From Pyrenophora tritici-repentis (lineage: Eukaryota; Ascomycota; Dothideomycetes; Pleosporales; Pleosporaceae): a stretch of DNA of 64,000 nucleotides. The notes below the pieces were generated by a model. It worked only from the letters and a program-made list of their open reading frames with translations, ran no database searches and was not told the DNA's origin. Each line of letters begins with the position of its first letter. Positions within the stretch are counted from its first letter, which is position 1. The stretch spans positions 4,712,001 to 4,776,000 of the forward strand of contig NC_089390.1 in NCBI RefSeq assembly GCF_003171515.1, in the 5' to 3' direction. This document shows positions 24,536 through 34,817 of this stretch, piece by piece. A program made the translations under genes and the position numbers.

Positions 24536-26758
24536 ATGTTACGTACACACGACAGCCACCTACCCCTTTCTCGCCTCGAAGCATCATTTTCCAATGAATA
24601 TTCAAGTAGACCACGTCCTCCGTCATACCGAGCCTCCGTGCACGACCAGCCTTCACTCGACATCCCAGGACGCATAGAGCAAAAGCTAGCACAATACAAT
24701 GCATCCCAGAGCATATACAAGCGTTGGCTATTCGAGATTATCAGCGTAACAATTAGCGCAGTTTGCATGGGTATGAAAGCTCCATTCTTTCTTCTCGTAT
24801 TCTCACGTGCCTAAGTGCAACAATAGGTGCAATAATCGGATTGCTGCATTATCTCCATGACCAGTCCCTCAATAAATGGCCTATGGGCTTAACAATCATC
24901 ACAGTGCTCTCCAAGATCGCATCAGCAGCACTTATCTTGCCAATCTCGGAGGCCATTGGACAACTGAAGTGGACTTGGTTCCATGGGAAGAAATCTAGGG
25001 ACGTGTTCGACTTTGAAATCTTTGATAAAGCATCACGCGGTGCATGGGGCTCAGTCATGCTCTTATTCCGGACGAAGGGCAAGTCGCTTGCTGCTTTGGG
25101 TGCACTCTTGACAGTGCTCCTACTGGCAATCGATACCTTTTTCCAACAAGTGACTGATTTTCCAGAACGCTGGCAGCCACGAGGGGATAGCTTCATTCCG
25201 CGCATCGTTCGTTACGAACCAACCATCGAAACTGCGTACGATAATCTCAGCGATGTTCCAATAGCACAAGTAAACGGCGAATTAAGTAGGGTGATAAAAC
25301 CGTTTTTTTACGACAAGAACGGTACCCAGCCGATTACGACCGGAAATAGTACTCAGGCCGAGATACCACTAATTTGCCCTACTGGTAGATGTGACTGGCC
25401 GGCTTATGAGACCTTGTCAGTTTGTAGTGCTTGTGAGGATGTATCGAATCTTCTCGAGTACGCCTGTCTCACGACGAGAATGGACTGGATGAAGAACTCT
25501 ACTGGCCCAGGTACAGAGAGAACATATCCAAATGGTACGTGGGACCCCAAAAACGCAATTGAAATTTATCAGAAACAAAGATGGAGGGTCCTCATTCCAG
25601 CCTGATTCGGACCGGATACAGAGTCGTCATTGAATCAAAGCTGTACCGAACCACTTGCTAACCATTCATATCACAGGAACTGCTTGCGGTTTCTTCTTGA
25701 ATGCTACCAGCGAAGACCCGGTCCTAATGTCGGGTTATCGAGTGGGAAATGGCACGCCATCGTTGCAGGGAGAAACCCTTCTCATGCGCACTCTACCGCT
25801 CATCACAAACCCCTTAAGACATCCCTTCTACGGCAGCGGAAGCATCAAATTCAAACACATTCCATACCCTATCTTGGACGCTTTGATTGTGAGCTCACCA
25901 GATGGTTCAGTAGACAGCGTCTACGAGAAAAAGCCCCCGGTTGCTCAAGAATGCGTACTTTCGTGGTGCGTCAAAAAGATTCGCTCATCCTATGTATCTG
26001 GGGGGTATGAAGAGCAGATATTGGAGACTTTCGAGAACACGACCAGCGTTGATTGGCCATGGTGGTCCCAAGACTTGCCAGAGTTGGACATGTTTGAGCT
26101 GGAGTTCAAGGCGAACATTACCATACAACCGCCATGGATGAACAACAGCAAGACCGCCTTTGGAGTCTCCAACGAAACATTCATGGACGTTGTCACAATC
26201 ATGGACGAGGTTTTCCCTTCGTTCATCACCGTGTCCAACGCATCAGCGCCACCATTCATAAAAGTTCGGACAAGCTTCACAGACAAGGTTGTGTTTCGCC
26301 CTGTTCGCTTCAGCCCATGGCTTGCTCCTAACAATGTGGCTCACCATCTGGAGCGGATGGCTCAAGCCGTGACCAATGCGATCCGATCCTATCCTAGCGA
26401 TCATGAGCTTATTAAAGGCACTGCGTATATACGAGAGACGTACGTTGCAGTACATTGGGCGTGGCTCACCTTCCCTCTCGCCATGCTTCTCTTGAGTATC
26501 GTGTTCCTGGCCGCCACTATACTGAAGACTTCAAGCAATACCCACAACGAAGTCGGAATCTGGAAGACATCTGCTCTCCCTTCTCTGGTGTACGGTTTGC
26601 CAAAGGAAATGCAGAAGGATCTCATTTCAACGGCAGCTCCGGTGAGCTCAACAAGCAGAGGTCCGAAGAAGGTGCGGATCAAGTTATCTCCACAGCAAGG
26701 ATGGAGAGTCTCTGGTCATGTTCAAGCCGGGCCAGCAGCACCACCCGGGTTCATATAG
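24536..26758 (+). CDS. DUF3176 membrane protein, paralog 2 (674 aa)
   Basis: Three exons, 24536-24770, 24827-25534 and 25677-26758, give 674 residues. Family marks are IEQKLAQYNASQSIYKRWLF, LGQ/IGQLKWTWF, FDFEIFDKASRGAWGSV and KGKSLAALGALLTVLLLAID for the three N-terminal spans. They are followed by the cysteine- and N-glycan-rich loop (CPTGRCDWPAYETLSVCSAC, then CGFFLNATSEDPVLMSGY). A last span (WLTFPLAMLLLSIVFLAATI) and a short basic tail complete it. It lacks the proline-rich N-terminal extension of paralog 1. Introns fall at VCMG|AII and YPNG|TACG, positions uninterrupted in the other two paralogs. The second intron (142 nt) is longer than is usual here. The upstream frame ending near 24491 is probably leader sequence. 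Function unknown. Confidence 0.88.
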
Positions 26759-27626
26759 TAGTCATAGCTATGTCATTAGGAAATCAAATGTAAGCGTTCT
26801 TCACAACGTCGCCAGGCCATCCCGAAGCTCATCATAATGGATTTATTTATATCCTCTCTTCTCGACCACAGGTACAATGGTCTGGGGTACTCACTACGCT
26901 CTCATTCCGACATGATCGGTGCAAATGTCCACCCTTTGTGTCTTGTCAACTATATTTCTCGTATATACCAGAGACCTTATTCTTTCCGTGAGCAAATGCA
27001 CGTCATGACTGCATGGAAATATGAGAGTTAATTCCAAAATAGGTTAGTCATGCTACTTAGTTAGTGGCACTTGGGCAGCACCGAACTTTTGGGCGAACCC
27101 GCCCCAATTCACCACACGGTGGATAATTAGGTTCATCCTAGCACCGCAGTGTGCGGTATTCAGCCGCATGTCGGTTTGTATCCGATTGTAACATAGTGAT
27201 GACGGGTGTACCTGGAGGGGTTTGGGGGTGGGCCTATACGGGGCTGCGGCGCTAAAAGCAGAGCCCCTATAGGTACACGATAACGAAGCGCACGATCTAG
27301 AATAATGTCGTAAGTAAGCTTGCAGTCGACACATGGTACCCTGCAAAATACATCATGTCGGCTACAGGCTCAGCGCTAATTTCAGCATTGTCAACGTTTT
27401 CTGTAGCACGGCAAAAACTCCGGCGGCTGCGTGTACAATATAGCCTCAGAGACGCATGCTTGCTATCGTCGCCTTCCCTACTCTTGGCTTTCATATACAC
27501 TGCTCCCCCCCATCATGACATAGCGCACGAAATAGTTTCCTATCGGTCACTTCTAGGGCCCAATCAACTGCACATAACCGGTGATCAACAAGATCTTTTA
27601 CGGCTGACGCAAAGCCCCCCCTCTCG
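26759..27626. other. Intergenic region between DUF3176 paralogs 2 and 3
   Basis: 868 bases with no gene recognised. It should contain the 3' end of paralog 2 and the promoter of paralog 3. Open frames at 27355-27819 run into the start of paralog 3 in a different frame and look spurious. Confidence 0.4.
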
Positions 27627-29711
27627 ATGGCTACGCAATACGAATCCGGAGACACTCCAGCGCAAAATATGCGTAACTTTGAGCCCTCGACAACATATCT
27701 ATTCCATGAAGATAAGAAACAGAAGCCGTCGCTGGATTTTACCCAAAGAATCGAGAGGGCTTTGGCTAGATATAATGCATCAGACAATGTATTCAAGAGG
27801 TGGCTATTTGAAACGTTGAGCTGGCTCGTTAGTGCGTCTTGCATGGTTGCGATCATTCTTATAAACCTCCGGATCAAGAGCAAGCCCATGGTCCAGGAGC
27901 CTTCGTCCCTCAACTGGATTAATGTACTGGGAAAGATATCCTCTGCGGCTCTTATCGTCCCAACCACCGAAGCGCTCGGGCAATTGAAATGGAATTGGTT
28001 CCACAAATCGAAAGCGATGTGGGATTTTGAGATATTTGACAAGGCTTCTAGGGGCCCTCTTGGTGCCCTTATGTTGTTGTATCGAACAAAGGGTCGCTCA
28101 TTAGCTGCACTTGGTGCACTGCTAATTGTTCTACTTCTTGCGATCGATACCTTCTTCCAGCAAGTCGTGGACCTTCCCGATCGGTGGAAGCTGCATGCCA
28201 GCTCCGGCGTTTTACCTAGGACGATTCATTACGTTGGACAAGTACCCAACGCCTACGTTGACGGCGTGGAAATGCTTTCAGACGATAAAGATATGTTTCA
28301 CACCGTAGAGAAGTTTGCATATGGAAACGGCACACAACCAGTTCCGTTTGGTAATGGTACACGTCCTGATATACCCCTCGTAAGTACAGTCCTCGACAAG
28401 CACTGATTAGTGATGCATTCGTATAGCTAACACTTCTTTCAGTCTTGTCCGACAAGTAACTGTACATGGCCAGTGTACGACACATTGGGAGTCTGCAGCC
28501 AATGTGCCGATATCTCAGAGCACCTTGATTTTGCCTGCATGGTGAACACGGTTGACTGGACATCTTCCTTGTCGGGTGGGTTTATGGTAGAAGGCGGCTA
28601 CCCGAACGCGACCATGTGTGGCTACTTCCTCAATATCACAAGCCACAACCCTATCCTCATGTCTGGATACATTGTCAACTCGAATACATCGGCTTATAGC
28701 GAAACGCTAATCATGAGGACTCTGCCTTTGACAACAACCCTGTTACATGAGCCTCTCTATGGAAACGGATCAATTAACTTTAAGGAGTTTCGCAACACCA
28801 TCCAGGATGTGCTCATCGTGTCGGCTGTGAACGGATCAGCAGCATCTGTTCACCGTAACGAGACGCCTATCGCACAGGAGTGCGTATTGACTTGGTGTGT
28901 CAAGACAATGCAGTCTAGTTACAGCCTAGGCGAGTACAAAGAAGAGATACTGGAAACTTTTATCAATACAACATCTGGACCCTGGCCTTGGATAGCATCT
29001 TCCTTCTCGGATGGAACATCAAATGGGACAGATTCTTTCTTTCTCCAAGATATCCACATCGACATTGGTATTACGCCGAGTGGGCGTAATATCTCGGGGT
29101 ACGGCATGGCCAATTCAAGCGTTGCGTCTATCACGGTGGGCTTTACTGACGTCTTCCCTGCATTCGCAACCGTAATGAACGAATCTTCTGTTCCGTTGCT
29201 GCGGTACAAGACTTGGATGGCCAATGTAGCATGGAACCGGATCCTCGACTTCAACCCATGGATCTCACCCAACAATGTCACAAGGCACATGGAACGCTTT
29301 GCTACAGCAATGACTAATATCATACGCTCATCCGAAAACATGGAGATGCTTTCCGGAGACGCATGGGTGATGGAGACCTTCATCTCAGTGCGATGGGCAT
29401 GGCTCAGTTTCCCGTTCATACTCCTCGTTCTCACTCTCGTTTTCTTGGTTTCTACCATCATGAAGACCTCAAAAGACAACGAAACGAGATTATTCAAGAA
29501 TTCAGCTATGCCGACTCTCATCTACGGTCTTCCCAAAGAGACCCAGGGCCAGTTTACCAATTCATCAACGTGGAACAGCACAAAGGAAACGAAAAAGGTC
29601 CGCATCAGGTTGAACCCGAAGACTGGATGGAGAGTATCGGGCCAGAGTCAACTGAGTACATCACCGCAGCTACCGCGGCCCGCTGTCCAACCTCATCATA
29701 GCTGGATATGA
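27627..29711 (+). CDS. DUF3176 membrane protein, paralog 3 (673 aa)
   Basis: Two exons, 27627-28379 and 28443-29711, give 673 residues, almost the length of paralog 2. The order of parts is the same: a short N-terminus; RIERALARYNASDNVFKRWL; three spans including LGQLKWNWF, WDFEIFDKASRGPLGALML and KGRSLAALGALLIVLLLAID; a glycan- and cysteine-rich loop (CPTSNCTWPVYDTLGVCSQC, CGYFLNITSHNPILMSGY, AQECVLTWCVKTMQSSYSLG); a final span (WLSFPFILLVLTLVFLVSTI); and a tail with a KKVRIRLNPKTGWRVSG motif shared with the other two. The single intron interrupts DIPL|SCPTSNC, which is continuous in paralogs 1 and 2. The start is the first ATG of the open frame. Function unknown. Confidence 0.88.
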
Positions 29712-30133
29712 GATCTTTTGTAGTTTTATTCTTAAATTGAGCGATTTATGTAATGTGAATCCCTCTTCACATCAAAGTCCCATTGATATTGTGTACAAAT
29801 AAAAGTTACGCCGGGGTATAATGCAATGCTTCCTTCCACTTCTGGATGCTCCTCTTCTTCTACCACTTATTTCGTTCCTTGCGTCCCTCAGCGCAGGCTT
29901 CCTTCACCTTCTACGACAACAGTTCGACTGAAGCAGTAGTTATAGTATAGCAGCTCTCGATGATACGCCCGTCAAGCAATTATATACCCGCGCGGATGCT
30001 TGAACGTGGAGTATGGACGATCGTCCGGCGATGCGCGCTTCATGAAATGCAAGCGCCCCAAATCCATATAATACGGGCGCGTGACAGCCAGGGCAAAGTA
30101 GCCAGTATTCATGTCTCTTCAATCCATGACCAC
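29712..30133. other. Convergent intergenic region
   Basis: 422 bases between the 3' ends of paralog 3 and the membrane-protein gene on the other strand. An AATAAAAG sequence near 29799 could serve as a polyadenylation signal for paralog 3. Nothing else is recognised. Confidence 0.4.
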
Positions 30134-31381
30134 TCAAACGAGTCTTCCGATGAGCAAGCTCCCATCACTCTCACTTGCCCGCAACTCCGGGTTGCGATAT
30201 ACCGTATGCGCCGGTCTGGGTAAAACCGGTCCTTCGCTATCCCAACTATCTTGGCTCAGATTTCTCGTCGGCGAGGACTCAGCGGTGGGCTGCTGTATCT
30301 GAATTATGGGTATCTCTGGCGATTTCTTGGGCTTCGAGAATAGAAGGCGAAATTTCGGTCGCGTTTTCTGCTCGTTATGTACAGCTGGTGCACTAATTGG
30401 CTCCAAAGCACTGCACTCGATAAACTCTTCGCCGCGGGATGGCGATCTGGAGAGTCGTCGGTTGGTAACGGTGCCAGGAACGGACCCGCGATGCACAGTG
30501 TCACCGGCAGAGCTGAATTTGCGCGCTACAATGTCGTCGAGTACGGACTTGAAGTCGTCAAGGAAAATGGTATCGGATGCGCATTTGAACACTAGTGCGA
30601 TGCGCCAGTATGGGTTTATGCCGCTGAGAGCTGTGATCTTGGCGGCGCTTACGACAACGTCGGCAATTAGAAAGGCGATAGAGAGCAACATGCATGCCAG
30701 CATGACGCCGAACCTTCTGTTGATACAAATCAAAGTCCAAATACTGTAAGCATAAGTCTGCTTGATCGAGTGCATCAGCTTCCAGGTTGTGAAGATCCAC
30801 CAGGGATCGCGGAGCAAAGCTTCCCAGGGGCGTGTGCGGAGGTTGACTTTGGAACCGACTTTGAGTTGGTTGAAGTAGGCAAAGTTGGACCATGCCTCGA
30901 CGACCCAGAAGGGCTGAACGCAGAGGAGCGAGATGATGAAGAGACGGGATCCCCAGCATGGTAGAAAGGGCCTGATCTTGAGCCACGAGACGACATTGTG
31001 GAGGAAGTAGGAGATGAAGAGAAGACTCGCTGTGGAGCTAAGATACCAGCCATATCGCGGATCCTCGACGAAGATGAAGGTGCCGTGCCAGATTGCAAGA
31101 ACGAGCTATTTGTCTTAGTTTCGACACCTAAGATGTGTCAAGCTTGGACTAACCTCAAGGAGAATGAGCTTGTGTAACCGTATGCCAGATCGATAGTTGC
31201 AGAACACCAACAGAATCAAAATGATCAAGCTGCCTACGTTGTATCCTTGTGCCCATGCTTCGAGGAATCCTCCTTCAGTGGTCATGCTACCCCTTGTTGG
31301 GGGTGAGGTGCGCGTCGTCGCCGGCTCGGGAAATCGCTTACTCAATGCTAGCAAGTCCATGCTATCACTGAGTGGTGCCAT
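30134..31381 (-). CDS. Multi-pass membrane protein of unknown function (399 aa)
   Basis: Two exons, 31381-31154 and 31105-30134, with a 48-nt intron joined in phase 0. Hydrophobic segments follow the start: GYNVGSLIILILLVFCNYRSG, then LVLAIWHGTFIFVED, WYLSSTASLLFISYFLHNVVSW, SRLFIISLLCVQPFWVVEAW, a segment around residue 225-250 (MLACMLLSIAFLIADVVVSA), and possibly one more. There are about six or seven spans. The C-terminal roughly 140 residues are soluble, rich in Ser, Pro and Arg, and probably cytosolic. The arrangement is like fungal receptor-like or integral membrane proteins, but I recognise no named family and assign no function. Phase and length agree exactly across the junction. Confidence 0.75.
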
Positions 31382-33319
31382 AGTCGTATTCTTTGCTGCA
31401 AATCAGGCTGGATCGGGAGTCCTTGTTGGAGCCATGTACATTGAAGATTGTTTGCCACAAAATGTCCTGTCTGTATGGTGTTGTTGTTGATGTGGGTCTG
31501 ACACGACGACGGGCCGATGCTCATCCAGACGGAAGTGGCAGCAACAAGTTGGATAAAAGGCGGGGTTCATGGCTGCTTTACATATGATCAACGTGTGAGC
31601 TTACCGGTAGATCCTGGGGCAATCATTAACTGAGCCAAGCTACCGAAGTGGCGGTAATGGGCGGTCTGGAGACGGACATGGCGAGGCTGTGGAGTGCTGA
31701 CCGCAGTAAGCATCTCTTACTGGCCACGGCCTTTGTTCGATTGAGCCCCTCAGCGATTTGCCGTCGCAACGGGCATCCCGTCGTCTTAAAATCTTACCAT
31801 GAAGCAGAATTCAAAGGGACCTGCCGTCGCGCTGACTCCTTGATACATCTGTGCACTACAAGGCATGACGAGCGACTGAGGACGATGCGTTGTCGATCGG
31901 CGGTGATGTCAGGCCGTGGCTGAGGCGCGGTGCAGGGGGCCTTGATCCGCTGAACACGAGTTTGAACTTTATACACATTCGTCGTCGTGTTTTAAAACCG
32001 CTGTCAAGGCTCGCCTGCGTTCCATCATTTACAACTCAAAGCAGCGGTCAAGAATTGCCTTGGACAGGCAGTAGAACCGCAACGTCTCCCTCGGTGTAAG
32101 CACGGCTGTTGTACAACTGTGAGCAGCAGAATCAAGGAGGGCGATCCATACCATGACAGGCACTCGTGCAAGTGTTGTGGCTTGAAACAGACCATGTATC
32201 TGTCGAGTCAAAGACGAAGGTAAAAATAACGGAAAGGCTGTGCTTTGTAGTAGACCGGATGATGTCATACAGTAGCTTGGATGATGTAGCCATCTGCCCG
32301 CATACCTGTCCCAAATGTTTCACTTTGAACCATTTTGCTTCGGGATTTACTCCTATATCTGAATTGATTGCTCCTATTGCCCACTATCGAAGCTATTTAA
32401 CTAGGCAGCCTGAATAGAAACGCGGGCAATGTTTTCTGTTGCGTATACCCCCAGTGGCATAAGCGAACAAGCGATACAAGTGTGGCGCATAGAACAACCC
32501 TACCTCATTCGGACTGCCCCCATACACATGACACTACCTAGGTAAGCGGCTAGTGTTCCCAGCCGCGAATTTGGCCGCCAGTAATCCCCGTACTTGAGCT
32601 GTGGTCTCTATGCGCAATTGCGACGATACTGGTAGGTATCTGATCTTTCGGCCTCGGCCCCGTCTTCTTCATCTGAATCGTAGGCGGTGTATACAGGCTT
32701 CATCCTCTGAAACCCTAGAAGTGTTGCTGTCCACATGCTTCGATCAAGACCCTTGACCAACACGGTTGCAGACTCAGGTACATGTAATACGGCCGAGAGA
32801 ATGCACCATCCCCCGCACACCAACATCGTCCAGTATGTTTTCGAGTTAACTATCGTCAATCATTGCTGCATGCGTAGAGAGTGGTAACATCTTGCTTTAT
32901 GTAAGCCGAGTGAAGGATCAGGGTTCGATAGTTGCAACATATGCTAATGCATTAGCCATGTTTGTCGGTGTACGCACCCATCCACAGCGCCATGGTATGG
33001 GAGGAAACATCTTACGATCAAAAGAGGCTGGCCCCGACAAAGTAACTTTACCGACATTGAACAGCTCGGAGGATGCCATTTGGGATATACAGATACAAAA
33101 GACGAAAGACAGAGGCAGCGTGCCGCACACGACGAGAAGCATTGGAAGAGAGACCATTTGTCATGGGAATACCATGCTTGCACAATAAATTTCAGCTCAC
33201 ATCAGCCAGACGCGTACTAAAAGGGGGAAGCTCGTAAGTCCTGAGTTCGTCCGGGATTCAGTGCGTCCGCCAGGAGCTCACTGCTTCGGCCAAGCATGAC
33301 ACGCTTACGTTGATGGCAT
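31382..33319. other. Gene-poor region of 1.9 kb
   Basis: Apart from the doubtful small gene at 32608-33157 on the minus strand, I see nothing supportable. A TACCTAGGTA palindrome lies at 32535-32544. Open frames at 31648-31923 and 31890-32099 have no recognisable content. Confidence 0.35.
32608..33157 (-). CDS. Doubtful small membrane or secreted protein, two exons
   Basis: On the minus strand an ATG at 33157 opens with a strongly hydrophobic stretch (MVSLPMLLVVCGTLPLSFVF) resembling a signal peptide or span. Further on, a separate open frame ends at 32608 and contains a second hydrophobic segment (WTMLVCGGWCILSAVLHVP) and an acidic tail (AYDSDEEDGAEAE) that looks protein-like. Joining them needs an intron of roughly 210 nt, possibly from a GTAAAG donor near 33050 to an acceptor near 32840. 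That fits the phase but is not strongly supported. The two pieces may belong to different genes or to none. No family is recognised. Confidence 0.22.
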
Positions 33320-34274
33320 TTATTGACTCTCAAGCACCTTCTTTGCGCCATCGACAATGCGCTTGACCTCAACGTGGCCCTTCTTCACCACCTCCTCCAT
33401 CAGCTTTTTCGCTTTCTGTAAATCGTCCGGGAGCACTTCACGGTTCAAGCCGTACTGCCTGAGCTTCTTGTTGTGTTCCTGGCGGGCTTGCTGTATGAGC
33501 CTGTCAGCCCGTTCAGACGCTTTTCCAGCCGCATCTACAGCCGCACGGCGCGACTCGCCTGTAGGTGGTGGAAGTGGAACCTGGATAGTGAGCGGATTGT
33601 TGGACTCAGGGGAGAGGGGAGTCAGCGAGTGCGGTGAAGCAGCGATGGCCGTGGTTATGGGTTTTACGTGCTGGACCGTGTTAGCTATGGCTTAGCAAAT
33701 AGTAGGGGTTGCATTCGGCCTACCGCTTCCTCTCCGCAAATAACGTTCAGCACTCGCCCTCTAGGCACAACTTGCGCGATGTCTCCCAATCTAACGCTTT
33801 CTTTGCCATGGCTTGCCGTGCCCAGTTGTACCTTCAAGCTCTCCACGATTTCCGGATTAAGCTTTCCCCCGCTGCGCAATTGACTAAGGTCGTGCGTAAG
33901 CTTCTCAAGCGCTTTAAGAATTGAAGCTTCCAGCTCAGAGACATCGTAGGCCTTGTCTGTGGCTGTGGGCTCTTCAACTGTGCCGACGGGAGGGGTCGAA
34001 TCGGTTCGCGCATGCGCTTTGTTCGCTTTGCCGGCCTTTTTCTGCAGCTGCGTACTTGACGAGAAGTTTCGGACAAAGTAGGAAGGGCATTGTGGTGTTG
34101 ATGTGCGAAGAAGAGGGCTGGGTGGTGTGAGCGGAGCTCAGCGTGGTGTTTGCGCAAAACTGCAATTGTGGCTTACAGGGTACGGCATGGTGCCTCAAGT
34201 GTCCTTGGATGTGCGCATAATGGGATTCTAGAGCTGAGTTGTAGGGCTACACGAGGTAGAGCAGTGCGTGACAT
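33320..34274 (-). CDS. RRF1: Mitochondrial ribosome recycling factor
   Basis: Releases mitochondrial ribosomes from mRNA after termination. Three exons, 34274-34177, 34117-33724 and 33670-33320, encode 280 residues. The first exon gives an Arg/Leu-rich presequence (MSRTALPRVALQLSSRIPL) with a phase-2 junction. The recycling-factor domain is recognisable from SILKALEKLTHDLSQLRSGG, GKLNPEIVESLKVQ, VPRGRVLNVICG, NNPLTIQVPLPPPTGESRR and the C-terminal helix LQKAKKLMEEVVKKGHVEVK. These are the usual R-x-G, P-x-P-x-x-T-x-E-x-R-R and K-x-x-E features of the family. The start was chosen because it alone supplies both a presequence and the correct phase; the nearer ATG at 34190 does not. It diverges from a second mitochondrial-type gene. 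Confidence 0.9.
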
Positions 34275-34817
34275 TGTTGACGACGATAGTGAAGACTGGT
34301 GGGCTGGTTGTTAGCGCCCATGTTTCTAAAGCACGGACGGCTCTTCACACGACGAGGACGTCATTGCGTCTGGAGTTTTCTCGAATCGAGTCGACGCTGA
34401 ACCTCCTCATTGCGCATGTATTTTCCCAAAACAAGAGAAAAGGCTTCTTTATCATTCAAGCGTTCCATGAAGCGCACGAACTTTCCGTCAGCAAATTTGC
34501 CAAGACATATATCAGAGTGGGGTTTCGTTCTTCCCCAGGACTAGTAGCCTATAAGGTAGTTGCCCAGATTCTGGCAGTATTCTAACTTTTGCTAATTGAA
34601 CTCGATTACCCTGAACATTGTACGTTGACGTCCAGGGCCGCGCATTGGAAGATGCAATATGGAATGGCAGCCTCGGCTGAAGCTGACTATCGATAACGAG
34701 CCACGCTAAGCCCTGTTAGCAATACGGCGGTTCATGACGTGAGTGACAGCTTCTTTTCCCGAATCTCGTCTTGAGCATCTTCTCTTCACGTCCTGTCCCA
34801 TCGCTAAGATATCCTGT
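34275..34817. other. Shared divergent promoter of two mitochondrial-type genes
   Basis: 543 bases between RRF1 (minus) and the DNAJC28-like gene (plus). An open frame of 105 codons lies at 34268-34585 but overlaps the RRF1 start and has no recognisable content. No particular binding site was identified. Confidence 0.4.

Noticed and set aside
34143..34190. ATG at 34190 as start of the ribosome recycling factor
   Set aside because: It leads to the wrong phase at the GTAAGC donor and lacks a presequence; the ATG at 34274 gives both the correct phase and a presequence.
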